Of a DNA stretch of 64,000 bases, positions 8,187 through 17,481 are shown piece after piece. The notes below the pieces were generated by a model. The model was not told the DNA's origin, did not search any database, and worked only from the letters and a program-made list of their open reading frames with translations. The stretch is from Verrucomicrobiaceae bacterium (GTDB lineage Bacteria > Verrucomicrobiota > Verrucomicrobiia > Verrucomicrobiales > Akkermansiaceae). The stretch covers positions 1 through 64,000 of the forward strand of contig JAIXOR010000014.1 in the NCBI GenBank assembly GCA_027486655.1, read 5' to 3'. Within the stretch, counting starts at the first letter, position 1. Each line of letters starts with the position of its first letter. The translations under genes and the position numbers were made by a program.

Positions 8187-11100
8187 ATGAACCCCGTCCA
8201 TTGGAAGACCATTCCGATTCTGCTGATGATCACCGTCACAACGGGGATCGGAGCACCCGGGGATATCGACAACGATGGCCTGAGGGACGAGGTGGAGAAC
8301 CAAACCGGAGTCTTTGTTTCGAGACTGGCCACCGGCACCCAGCCGAACAATCCCGACAGTGACGGTGACAGCATCCCGGACGGCATCGAAGTCGGGCGGG
8401 GCACCAATCCAACCGATCCCTCAAGCAAGATCAAACGCCCGAACATCATCTACATCGTGGCGGATGACATGGGCTACGGTGACGTGGGATGTTTCTGGCA
8501 GAATCAAAAGGCAGGCCCGATGAAGTTCGCCACCCCCGGACTGGATGCGATGGCCGCCCAGGGTGCCATGCTCACCCATCACTACGTGTCCGCATCCATC
8601 TGCGCGCCGTCCCGCTGTTCATTCCTTCAGGGGCGCAGCCAGGGCCATGCGACCATCCGGGACATCCAGTTCGATTCGCCGCTCCCCCAGGGATACAACG
8701 TGGCCGGCATGTTGAAGTCCGCGGGATACCGTACCATTCACATCGGCAAAGCCGGTCTGGCGGGACGGGATACCGGAGCGCAACTCACAGCCCACCCTTT
8801 GGACCGGGGGTTCGACCGCTTTTTTGGATACCTTCTCCACGGGCACGCCCACGAGCACTATCCGAGAAACGGATTGGGCAAGAACGGCGCGATGATTTGC
8901 AACGACCGCACCTTCATCACCGACGCCTATCAGGATCTGTTTTCCGCGGATGCCTTTACGGCCTTTGCCAAGAAGAGCATTGTCGACTCCACCACCCAGA
9001 ATCCCGACAAACCGTTCTTCATCTACCTTGCCTACGACACTCCCCACTTCGACAACCAGTATCCTCCCACCGCCAGCTATCCTTCCGGTGGAGGCCTGCA
9101 AGGGGGACTCCAGTGGACCGGCTCGCCATCCTACGTCAACACCGCCATCAACGATCCCAACCGGGTGAACAACCCGGCGAACAGGCATCCTTCGGTTCCA
9201 TCGAACTGGGGTGTCGATTCCAAACCCTTCGTTTCCATGGTCCGCCGCATGGATGATTCGGTGGCGGACATCCTGCAGACCCTGCGGGACCTGGGCATCG
9301 ACAAAAACACCCTGGTGGTCTTCACGACCGACAACGGTCCTGAGCCGATCGGGATCTACCCTCCGAATTTCGAGAGCTACGGTCCTTTCGAGGGTACTAA
9401 GGCGGACCTTCTCGAAGGGGGCATCCGGGTGCCGGCCATCGTCTGGTGGCCGGATAACATCCCGGCGACCAACCAGCTCAGCAACATCCGTAAAGTCAAC
9501 CGGCCCTGTGCGAACTACGATTGGCTTTCGACCTTCGCCGACCTCGCCCTTTGCCCGCCTCCGGCCTTTGCCGACGGCACTTCACTCGCCCCCACCTTGA
9601 CTGGCCAGGGCACGCAGCAGGAAAAGGGTTTCCTTTACTTCGAACTGAACACCTTTGGCACGACCGCCAACTACAACGAGTTTCCGAATCACAAGAACCG
9701 CCCTAGAAGCAACATGCAGGCGGTGCGCTTGGGCAACTTCATGGGACTCCGCACCTCGATCACCTCCGCGGAGGATCCCTTCATGATCTTCGATGTGGTG
9801 AATGATCCGAAGCAATCGGTCAACCTCGCCTCGACGAAGCCGGACATGCAGCGGGAGATGAAACGCCTTGCCCTCGGTGCGCGACGGCCGATATCGACCT
9901 CCGGCAGGCCCTACGACTCGGCGAGGATTCCGGCGTTCCAGCTTTCCACTCCGGTGAGGTCCGGCATCAAGTGGAAGAGCTACGAAGGATACTGGCCATG
10001 GCTGCCCGATTTCCGAACCCTGACCCCTTCCGCAGAAGGGGAAAACCTCGGGGTCACGACCTCCGTCCGCTCAAGGGACACGGATGTCGGTTTGCTGTTC
10101 GAAGGTTACCTTTCGATCGCCACTGCGGGCACCTATACCTTTCAAATGTCAGCATCCTCGGAAGCCTCGCTCTGGCTCCATGAGTCGCACGTCATCGACA
10201 ACGATTACGGATACACGGCGGTCAAGACCTCGGGCAACGTGCCCCTCGAGGCAGGTCTTCATCCGTTCCGTCTCTTGTTCCGTCATCGTTCGGGCACGCC
10301 CACTCTCGACCTCCGGTATTCCGGTCCGGGAATCACGATGAGAAGCATACCGACCTCGGCGTTCTTCCAAAATGGGCAGCCCACCATCCTGGCACCGGAT
10401 TCCGCCACGGTCGCCCGCGGGGAACAGGGTCTCATCGACGTCCTTTCCAACGATACCGCAGAGGTTCCTCTGGTGCTGACCTCTCCCGGCACTCCTCTCT
10501 TCGGTAGCTCGGCGATTTCCGCAGGAAAGGTTTCCTACCTTCCAAATGCCGGATTCATGGGAATCGACCGCTTTTCCTATGAAGTCACCGACAGTGTGGC
10601 GGCCTCCCGGCAAGAGGTCACCATCACCAGTCTGGCCGATGGCGAGATCTGGTTCCCGCTGGACGAAGGCCAGGGATCGACCACCAGACAGTCCGGCGGC
10701 TCAGGAACGGGCCTGGGAACCCTCGTCGGCCCATCCGACCCGATGATTTCATGGGTCAAAGGCAAAGACGGCCGGGCGATCCGCTTCAGGGGCATCGATG
10801 ACATCGTTCAACTGCAAGGGCTCAACCTGCCGCAAGGATCGGCGCCACGAACGTTCTCCTGCTGGATGCGGACTGCATCCAGCATTCCCCAGGAAAACCA
10901 GGCTATCTTCAGCTACGGCGGCAACGGGTTCGGCCAACGCTTCACCCTCCGTCTCGCCCCCTCCCCATCCAGTCCGATGGTTCAGAATCTCCGTCTTGAA
11001 ACCGGCGGAGGCGTTTACTCCGGCACCACCCGGATCAATGACGGATACTGGCATCAAATCAGCGTCACCGTGGCCGATCGAAACAGCGACGGACTCATCA

Positions 11101-12002
11101 CCATCGACGAAACCCGCTTCTTCGTCGACGGACGGCCCGACGTCGGCCGACTCGATGCTCCGGGAGTAGTCATGACCGGAACGGGAATCCAGCCCTCGAT
11201 CGGCGGTTCGAACCACGCGGCGAATTACAACTTCACGGGTGAGATTGACGACGTGAGAATCTTCGACAAGGAGATCCAACCCGCGACGGTCTCTTTTCTT
11301 GCCACCACCCTTCCCGTCACTCCCACTTCCGGAACCAACGTGGTGGTTTCCCAAAGCGACTTCGATGGCGATGGTTTCAGCAACGAAGCGGAGTCCACCG
11401 CGGGAACCGACCCGGAGGACCCCGGTGCCTATCCAAGAATCACCGGAGTCACGCGCTCCGGATCCGGCGTGCGCCTCACCTGGATGGGGATCGCCGGAAG
11501 AACCTACTGGATCGAGGAAAGCTCGAATCTCAAGACCTGGGGACCGGCTGCGGCTACCCCTCCGGTCGTTGTTGACATGACTGAACCAGACACTTCCACG
11601 ACCATCCCGGGTAACGGAGTTGCCAATCGATTCTTCCGCCTGCGGGTCGAGGAAACCACACCCGCTCTGATGAGCAACGCGTTTCTTCCGCCCATGGATC
11701 AGGACAAGGACGGAGCCAGCGACGAGGCGGAATTCATCGCGGGGACCGATCCCTTCAATGCCTCCTCCGTCTTCTCCATGAAGATGGCACGTGCGTCTTC
11801 CGGAGCCTTGCAGGTCAACTGGTCCGGAGTGGCCGGCAGAACCTATCGCGTTGAAGAAAGCAACGATCTCAAGCACTGGAGGCCGGTCCCCGGTGTCTCA
11901 CCGGTGGTGGTCACCCAAAGCCGTCAGGACATCGGGCGAAGCCTGCCCCACGACGGATCCAGCCAGCGGTTCCTGAGGATTTCGGTCTCACTCTCGAACT
12001 GA
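8187..12002 (+). CDS. secreted multidomain sulfatase (sulfatase + PA14 + LamG-like + TSP3 repeats)
   Basis: A 1271-residue exported protein. Residues 1-23 are a signal peptide. A short calcium-binding TSP3-like stretch (DIDNDGLRDE, DSDGDSIPDG) precedes the sulfatase domain, about 88-570. That domain carries RPNIIYIVADDMGYGD (metal-binding aspartates) and the C-x-P-S-R motif at C139 (SICAPSRCSFLQGR), which is converted to formylglycine. A PA14-like domain follows (about 600-730), then a cadherin/Ig-like segment with SNDTAEVP, a LamG/concanavalin-like domain (about 815-1040), more D-x-D-x-D-G repeats, and two copies of a C-terminal module around GRTYWIEESSNLKTW and GRTYRVEESNDLKHW. It probably hydrolyses sulfate esters on polysaccharides outside the cytoplasm. 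The cluster also encodes a sulfotransferase. The needed maturase is not in the window. Confidence 0.9.
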   Translation: MNPVHWKTIPILLMITVTTGIGAPGDIDNDGLRDEVENQTGVFVSRLATGTQPNNPDSDGDSIPDGIEVGRGTNPTDPSSKIKRPNIIYIVADDMGYGDVGCFWQNQKAGPMKFATPGLDAMAAQGAMLTHHYVSASICAPSRCSFLQGRSQGHATIRDIQFDSPLPQGYNVAGMLKSAGYRTIHIGKAGLAGRDTGAQLTAHPLDRGFDRFFGYLLHGHAHEHYPRNGLGKNGAMICNDRTFITDAYQDLFSADAFTAFAKKSIVDSTTQNPDKPFFIYLAYDTPHFDNQYPPTASYPSGGGLQGGLQWTGSPSYVNTAINDPNRVNNPANRHPSVPSNWGVDSKPFVSMVRRMDDSVADILQTLRDLGIDKNTLVVFTTDNGPEPIGIYPPNFESYGPFEGTKADLLEGGIRVPAIVWWPDNIPATNQLSNIRKVNRPCANYDWLSTFADLALCPPPAFADGTSLAPTLTGQGTQQEKGFLYFELNTFGTTANYNEFPNHKNRPRSNMQAVRLGNFMGLRTSITSAEDPFMIFDVVNDPKQSVNLASTKPDMQREMKRLALGARRPISTSGRPYDSARIPAFQLSTPVRSGIKWKSYEGYWPWLPDFRTLTPSAEGENLGVTTSVRSRDTDVGLLFEGYLSIATAGTYTFQMSASSEASLWLHESHVIDNDYGYTAVKTSGNVPLEAGLHPFRLLFRHRSGTPTLDLRYSGPGITMRSIPTSAFFQNGQPTILAPDSATVARGEQGLIDVLSNDTAEVPLVLTSPGTPLFGSSAISAGKVSYLPNAGFMGIDRFSYEVTDSVAASRQEVTITSLADGEIWFPLDEGQGSTTRQSGGSGTGLGTLVGPSDPMISWVKGKDGRAIRFRGIDDIVQLQGLNLPQGSAPRTFSCWMRTASSIPQENQAIFSYGGNGFGQRFTLRLAPSPSSPMVQNLRLETGGGVYSGTTRINDGYWHQISVTVADRNSDGLITIDETRFFVDGRPDVGRLDAPGVVMTGTGIQPSIGGSNHAANYNFTGEIDDVRIFDKEIQPATVSFLATTLPVTPTSGTNVVVSQSDFDGDGFSNEAESTAGTDPEDPGAYPRITGVTRSGSGVRLTWMGIAGRTYWIEESSNLKTWGPAAATPPVVVDMTEPDTSTTIPGNGVANRFFRLRVEETTPALMSNAFLPPMDQDKDGASDEAEFIAGTDPFNASSVFSMKMARASSGALQVNWSGVAGRTYRVEESNDLKHWRPVPGVSPVVVTQSRQDIGRSLPHDGSSQRFLRISVSLSN

Positions 12003-12011
12003 GCCACGGCG

Positions 12012-12028
12012 AAGGGCCGGCCCTTTTC
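12012..12028 (+). terminator. possible weak terminator after the sulfatase gene
   Basis: AAGGG-CCGG-CCCTT followed by TT lies 10 bp after the stop. The 5-bp stem and short T tract make it weak. Confidence 0.3.
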
Positions 12029-12055
12029 CTGCCGCGCCCACTCCATTCATTTTTC

Positions 12056-12841
12056 ATGATGAAGATTTCCATCATCACACCCAGTTTCAATCAGGGCCGT
12101 TTTCTAACAGAATGCATCCGCAGCGTGACCTCGCAGACCGGGGTCGAGATCGAGCACATCGTGACCGACGCCGGTTCGACGGATGAGACCATTGAGGTAT
12201 TGAAAAGCCATCCCCACGTGAAGTGGGCCAGCGAACCGGACAAGGGGATGAGCGACGGGATCAACAAGGGATTCGTCCAGGCGACCGGCGACTGGGTAAT
12301 GTGGCTGAACTGCGACGACTACCTGCTGCCGGGAGCCTTGTCCAAGGTGGCCGCCCACGCCATGGCCCACCCGGAGGCGGATGTGATCCACGGAGACTGC
12401 GTTTACATCCGTGAGGACAAAACGCCGATCCGCCGCAAGCACGATACACCGGTTGACGAATGGGATTTCCTGTTCGTGGGTTGCTGCATTCCATCCACCT
12501 CCACCTTCTATCGGAAGCGCATCATCGATGAAGGAAACCTGCTCGATATCGAATATCGCAACTGCATGGACTGGGAATACTACCTGCGCCTCATCCGTCA
12601 GGGTTTCCGGTTTTCCTACCTGCCAGAGGCACTCGCCGACTTCCGCTGGTATGAGGACAGCACCACACAGAAGCACTGGCAGCGGATGATCGACGAGGGA
12701 TTGAGATGCCAGCGCGAGCACATCCGGCTCCGGGGACTGCCCCAATGGCTGGGTCATTCCCTAGTGCTGAAAGGCATGAGGAAGGCATTCCAGTTGAGGC
12801 GGATGGCCAAGCGCATCGCCACCCACGGCCGCGCCTGGTGA
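12056..12841 (+). CDS. glycosyltransferase family 2 protein
   Basis: A 261-residue GT-A inverting transferase. It opens with the nucleotide-binding strand KISIITPSFNQGRFL, has the first acidic motif in TDAGSTDET and the D-x-D-like MWLNCDDYLLPGAL near 80-95, followed by CMDWEYYLRL as the likely catalytic acidic region. There is no membrane helix, so it acts at the cytoplasmic face. It is clearly related to the GT2 at 25323 (shared DKGMSD-INKGF and GDWVMWLN blocks), so the two are paralogues. Two ATGs in a row (12056, 12059) are equally possible starts. Confidence 0.9.
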   Translation: MMKISIITPSFNQGRFLTECIRSVTSQTGVEIEHIVTDAGSTDETIEVLKSHPHVKWASEPDKGMSDGINKGFVQATGDWVMWLNCDDYLLPGALSKVAAHAMAHPEADVIHGDCVYIREDKTPIRRKHDTPVDEWDFLFVGCCIPSTSTFYRKRIIDEGNLLDIEYRNCMDWEYYLRLIRQGFRFSYLPEALADFRWYEDSTTQKHWQRMIDEGLRCQREHIRLRGLPQWLGHSLVLKGMRKAFQLRRMAKRIATHGRAW

Positions 12842-12860
12842 TGGGAGACCCCGGAAATCG

Positions 12861-13625
12861 ATGAGTTCGACTCCCCAACTGCTCGTGGTGATGCCTGTGT
12901 TCAATGAACAGGCATCCATCGAGAAAGTGATCCGCGATTGGTTCGCGGAACTGGATGAACGGGTGGGCGACTTCCGGCTCCTTGCCATCGATGACGGATC
13001 CGTGGATGCCACCCTTGAGAAACTGCGGATGCTGTCGGACGAACTTGGAAGCCGCCTGGAAATCCGCAGCAGACCCAACCTCGGGCATGGCCAAACCTGC
13101 CTGGAAGGTTACCGGATTGCCGCGGAGCGGGGAGTTCCCCACATCCTGCAGATCGATTCCGACGGGCAGTGCGATCCGGCGTTTTTCGAGGCGTTCTGGG
13201 CGATCCGGGAACCCTACGATGTCATCTACGGAAAACGCAGGCGCGAGGATGGCCTCCGGCGGATCGCCGCAAGCATTGTGCTGCGCTGGCTGCTGCGGAT
13301 GACCCAAGGAGTGAACTGCGCCGATCCCAACGTGCCTTATCGGCTGATGCGAACTGCGGTCTGTGGTCCCATCGCGGCACGGATTCCTGAGCACTTCTTC
13401 CTGGCAAACGTCGCGCTCGCGGTGTTGCTGCGCCGGACGGAAAACATCCGCCACGGAGAAGTGCCGATCCGCTTTCGCGAACGATCGGGCGGCGAGCCGT
13501 CGGTTCCCCTTTCGCGCTTCGCGTCGAGGGCGATCGAGTTGGTTTTGCAGCTTCGCCAACTTCTGCGGGAGAACCCGGTTGCCGGCAACGAATCGAAGAA
13601 ACCATGCACGGATCCTCTTTCATGA
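12861..13625 (+). CDS. glycosyltransferase family 2 protein, DPM/polyprenyl-phosphate type
   Basis: A 254-residue GT2 with LLVVMPVFNEQASI, the IDDGSVDATLEKL acidic motif, NLGHGQTCLEGYRIA and QIDSDGQCDPAFFEAFW (D-x-D). This pattern is that of dolichol/polyprenyl-phosphate sugar transferases, which load a sugar onto a lipid carrier for use by GT39-like membrane transferases. That fits the next gene, which encodes a GT39-like membrane protein and overlaps this one by ATGA at 13622. No C-terminal membrane helices are seen. Substrate is unknown. Confidence 0.85.
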   Translation: MSSTPQLLVVMPVFNEQASIEKVIRDWFAELDERVGDFRLLAIDDGSVDATLEKLRMLSDELGSRLEIRSRPNLGHGQTCLEGYRIAAERGVPHILQIDSDGQCDPAFFEAFWAIREPYDVIYGKRRREDGLRRIAASIVLRWLLRMTQGVNCADPNVPYRLMRTAVCGPIAARIPEHFFLANVALAVLLRRTENIRHGEVPIRFRERSGGEPSVPLSRFASRAIELVLQLRQLLRENPVAGNESKKPCTDPLS

Positions 13626-15049
13626 ATCGAAACCAGGCCGCGCGCCTGCTATCGATCACCGCCGCCGCCCTTGTCATGGGGCTTCTCTTCATCACCCGCC
13701 AGAGCTTCTGGATGGATGAGGGCAGCACGGTTTTCAAAGCCTTGATTCCCGACCTCCGGGAGTGGTGGCGGATGACGTTGAGAATCGGTGGATCGGATGT
13801 GCAGATGCCACTCTACATGTTCCTGGTCTGGCTCTGGGCGAAGCTTGGGGCGGCCAGCGAGTATGCGTTGCGCCTCGTCAATCTCCCCTGGCTGGTCATC
13901 GGAGCCCTGGCGCTCCGGAATCACCGGTTCTGGCCGCTGGTTTTCCTGAGCTCCCCTTTTGTTCTTTATTACGCCGGAGAACTGCGGCCCTACGCGATGC
14001 AGGCTGCCGCTGGTGCCGTGGCCGCGGCAGCGCTGCTCAAGGTGCATGAAGGAACCAGAGGCGATGATCGCTTCAAGGGCCTTCATGCCATCGCAGTCGC
14101 GGTTCTCTTCCTGGCATCGACCAGCCTGACCGGAGCGGTCTGGGCGGCAGGGCTCGGAGCCGCCACCCTGCTCTTGAGGCCCGATTGGATCCGCAGCGCC
14201 GGATTCTGGAAACGAATCATCGTTTGGATGCCGGCCGCGCTGCTTGTCGGCGGATTTTATGGATTCACCCTGCTGAAAGGCTACCGCGCAGCAGGCACGG
14301 AAGGCGGAATCGCCAGCCTCATTTTCGGGTTCTACGAACTCTCGGGCCTGATGGGTCTCGGGCCCGGGCGGAATGAAATCCGCGCCAATCCTTCGTCGAT
14401 CCTTCATTCCCTGCCCGTGCTGATCCCGGCGATGGCCGTGATGGCAGCCGCCTGGAGCAGCGGGGTGGCGATCGGATTTCAGCAAAGCACGCCAAGGGTG
14501 AGGCTCGCCTTCGCCGCCGCGGTCCTCCTGCCTCTCCTGTTTCTAACGGGAGTCTCGATCTTCATGGACTTCCGGGTGCTGGGGCGCCACTTGAGCCCGC
14601 TGCTTCCGGCCGTTCTCCTGCCACTCGCAGTGTGCATGGACCGGCGGAACCATCACTCATGGCGCTGGCCTGTGGTCGCCACGGCAGCCGTTTGTTTTGG
14701 CCTCGGCTCGGCGATCCTACTCCGGACCCTGGAACGCCATGCCCGCGACGACTACCGGCAGGCCTCATCCATCGTCTTCCAGGCCCTTGACGAAGGCAAA
14801 CGGGTCTGGTGGCAGGCCGACATGAACGCCACGCGCTACTACGCCTATCAGAAGGGCGGATTCCCGATGATCAACGCCATCCAGGTGCTTGAGTCCGACA
14901 TCCCCGCCAGCCTGCTTTCGTCGGACATGGTGGTGATCAACCGGCCCGACCTCCGCTACCGCGGCCAGGACTACCGGTCGGAACTGAAAAGAAATGATTT
15001 CCATCTCGACTCCACGTTCACCGGATTTGAAATCTGGACCAGCCGATGA
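13622..15049 (+). CDS. GT39/ArnT-like polytopic membrane glycosyltransferase
   Basis: A 475-residue protein with about ten hydrophobic segments. The first extracytoplasmic loop contains FWMDEGST, placing an acidic D-E pair where GT39/GT83 enzymes have their catalytic aspartate. A second signature, YAGELRPYAMQAAAG, is also typical of the group. Such enzymes take a sugar from a polyprenyl-phosphate donor at the outer face of the inner membrane and attach it to glycan or protein. The preceding GT2 is a plausible donor synthase, and the ATGA overlap supports coupling. The start at 13622 (MNRNQAARLL) is preferred to an in-frame ATG at 13604. Confidence 0.75.
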   Translation: MNRNQAARLLSITAAALVMGLLFITRQSFWMDEGSTVFKALIPDLREWWRMTLRIGGSDVQMPLYMFLVWLWAKLGAASEYALRLVNLPWLVIGALALRNHRFWPLVFLSSPFVLYYAGELRPYAMQAAAGAVAAAALLKVHEGTRGDDRFKGLHAIAVAVLFLASTSLTGAVWAAGLGAATLLLRPDWIRSAGFWKRIIVWMPAALLVGGFYGFTLLKGYRAAGTEGGIASLIFGFYELSGLMGLGPGRNEIRANPSSILHSLPVLIPAMAVMAAAWSSGVAIGFQQSTPRVRLAFAAAVLLPLLFLTGVSIFMDFRVLGRHLSPLLPAVLLPLAVCMDRRNHHSWRWPVVATAAVCFGLGSAILLRTLERHARDDYRQASSIVFQALDEGKRVWWQADMNATRYYAYQKGGFPMINAIQVLESDIPASLLSSDMVVINRPDLRYRGQDYRSELKRNDFHLDSTFTGFEIWTSR

Positions 15050-15083
15050 TCCGACGCGGGAAAGCCGAACTCCTCCACCTTGC

Positions 15084-17477
15084 TTGAGCACGCATTCAGC
15101 AACATCCGTCGTCGTCTTCGCACAAACCCCTCCACCGGAACACGGGCAGAGCCGGATGGTGAAGCTCGGCCTGGAGGCGCTGCGGACCGACAACCGGCGC
15201 TTTGATGTCCATCACATCAACGCCCGGTTTTCCGAGACGCTTGAAGACATCGGCGAGAGCAATCTCAGGAAGGCGATTCCGATCGCCACCTACCTCCTCC
15301 AGGCGATCCGTCTGAGGTTCCGGCTCCACTCTCCCTTGCTCTACTACGTGCCCGGCCCGGCCAAATGGAGCGCGGTGCTCAGGGACTGGGTCCTGCTCGC
15401 GGTGCTCAGGACCTTCTATCCGAAAATCGTGTTCCACTGGCATGCGATCGGGCACGGGGAATGGGCGCATGGATCATCGCGAATGACTCTGGAAGGTCCG
15501 GCATGGCTGGACTGGATCGCACGACGGGTGAGCCCCATCGTTCTCGACAAACCCTTCGCTTCGATCGCCGTCTCCTCCACCTCGGCGCGGGATGGCGCGG
15601 CGATCTCGTCGATTCACCAGATCACGATTTGCAACGGGATCGAGGACCCCTGCCCCGATTTCGACAGCGATCTCCTGCTTTCGAGAACACGGGAGATCCA
15701 GCAATTCACCGCCAACCCCGCCCCCTGTTTCCGCGTCCTTTTTCTGTCACACGGCACCATCCAGAAAGGTCTGTTAGACACCATGACGGCCCTCGGGCTT
15801 GTCCTCGGCACCGCGGATCCCTCCTGGAGGTTTGAAATCACGATCGCCGGCGGAGTCAGTGAATCCTTGCAGTCGGAATTCAATCGTCTTCTCGATGCAT
15901 TGAAGAGGGATCACGGAAACCGGGCCTCGTTTTCGATCCTCGGCTATGTTTCCGGCAGCAGCAAACACGCATGCTACCGGAACCACGACATCTTCCTCGC
16001 ACCCAGCCGTTGGGAAAGCTTCGGACTGACCGTGGTGGAAGCCATGGCGCACGGAATGCGGATCGTCGCCTCCGCCTCCGACGGTGTCACCGGTGTTCTG
16101 CCGGATGGATATCCCTATCTTTCGCCACCCGCGGATCCTTCACGGCTTGCCGAATCGTTGATGGGCTGCTGTCGCGACCTCGTCGATGGAAAGCATGCGG
16201 ACGACGCCATGATGTTGAGGAAGAGATTCCTCGATCTGTATCAGATCTCCGATTTCTCCGACCACTTCCGTGAGGCGATCGCCGCATTGGGAGGCGCAAC
16301 GACCACGCTCCAATCCGCTGTTCACGAACAACCCTCGCTGCACGGCGTCGATGGACGATCCGTTCCAGCGCTCTCCATTCAGGCGTATCTTGCCGACCAA
16401 AACCCCGGGCATGACCGCAGTTTCGGTATCTCGCGGATGTCCCAGGTGGTGCTCGATTCGCTCCGAAAGACTGGCGAGGTGGGGATCTCCGCCATTGTCT
16501 CGAAAACCTCGCAGCAGGCACCGGAGGGTGTGGAGTCTGTGAGAACGCTGCCGTGGGGAACCCGCAGCAAGGTTGTGCGGCTTCTGACGGATCACTTTCA
16601 TCCGCTTTTCTCGCAGAACGGCCCGGCACCCGCGCTGCATTATTTCCCTAAAGGCTACCTCCCTTTGTTCAGCGGCCTTTGCAAGCCGTCCGTGGTGACC
16701 ATTCACGACACGATCATCCAGTATGACGAGGACCACTATCCGTCGTGGCGCAAGCCGTGGGAGTATTCCTATTGGGCGATGATGCTCAAGCACACCCTGC
16801 GCAGCGCGGACCGGATCATGACCGTCTCCGAGTCCTCGAAGCGGCAGATCAGCGAGTTCATGGAGCGTCACGGCATCCGCCGGAAGGAGATCACCGTCAC
16901 CTACGAACCCTGCCTTTACGAATCACTGCCGCAGCCCGAGGCACCGGCGAAGGAAAACTACGTGATTCACCTCGCCTCATGCGAACCGCACAAGCGGACC
17001 TCCCATCTGGTGCGCTGGTGGAGCGAGGCGGAGCGCAGCCATCCGGATCTGCCGATGCTTCACCTCATCGGAACCGTGCCCGCGGATGTGGCCCCCTTGC
17101 TCGCCACCTCCAAGAGCATCGTGAAACGCCCCTTTCTTGAGGATGCGGCGCTCCAGGCCGCCTATCTAGCAGCGAAGGCGCTCATCCTGCCATCGGAAAT
17201 CGAAGGCTTCGGCCTGCCCGCGCTGGAGGCCTACTACCTCGGCACGCCGGTCTGCTTCGTCCGCGGAACCTCGGTCGAGGAAGTGCTTTCCGTAGCCACC
17301 GGAAAGGGCGGATTCTCACTCGAATCGATGGACTCCCTGGTTCACGCGCTTGGCGAGGTCATCTCGATGACTCCGGACGAGGTCCGATCCTGTGGTTTGA
17401 AGCTGCGCGAGACCTATGCCGCCGCCAAGGTGGCGGAGCGCATGCTGGCCGTGTTCCGCGAAGTCTCAGCCCGTTGA
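15084..17477 (+). CDS. double-domain GT4 glycosyltransferase (two GT-B units in one chain)
   Basis: A 797-residue fusion of two GT4 transferases. Unit 1 (about 1-420) begins TSVVVFAQTPPPEHGQSRMV and has the donor-site block APSRWESFGLTVVEAMAHG near 305. Unit 2 (about 430-797) has DQNPGHDRSFGISRM, VTIHDTIIQYDEDHYP and LPSEIEGFGLPALEAYYLG near 702. Both keep the E-x7-E pair, so two successive transfers are possible. No ATG fits: an in-frame ATG at 14994 lies inside the upstream gene, and the next one would remove the N-terminal Rossmann strand, so TTG at 15084 is taken as the start. Donors are unknown. Confidence 0.87.
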   Translation: MSTHSATSVVVFAQTPPPEHGQSRMVKLGLEALRTDNRRFDVHHINARFSETLEDIGESNLRKAIPIATYLLQAIRLRFRLHSPLLYYVPGPAKWSAVLRDWVLLAVLRTFYPKIVFHWHAIGHGEWAHGSSRMTLEGPAWLDWIARRVSPIVLDKPFASIAVSSTSARDGAAISSIHQITICNGIEDPCPDFDSDLLLSRTREIQQFTANPAPCFRVLFLSHGTIQKGLLDTMTALGLVLGTADPSWRFEITIAGGVSESLQSEFNRLLDALKRDHGNRASFSILGYVSGSSKHACYRNHDIFLAPSRWESFGLTVVEAMAHGMRIVASASDGVTGVLPDGYPYLSPPADPSRLAESLMGCCRDLVDGKHADDAMMLRKRFLDLYQISDFSDHFREAIAALGGATTTLQSAVHEQPSLHGVDGRSVPALSIQAYLADQNPGHDRSFGISRMSQVVLDSLRKTGEVGISAIVSKTSQQAPEGVESVRTLPWGTRSKVVRLLTDHFHPLFSQNGPAPALHYFPKGYLPLFSGLCKPSVVTIHDTIIQYDEDHYPSWRKPWEYSYWAMMLKHTLRSADRIMTVSESSKRQISEFMERHGIRRKEITVTYEPCLYESLPQPEAPAKENYVIHLASCEPHKRTSHLVRWWSEAERSHPDLPMLHLIGTVPADVAPLLATSKSIVKRPFLEDAALQAAYLAAKALILPSEIEGFGLPALEAYYLGTPVCFVRGTSVEEVLSVATGKGGFSLESMDSLVHALGEVISMTPDEVRSCGLKLRETYAAAKVAERMLAVFREVSAR

Positions 17478-17481
17478 CCCG

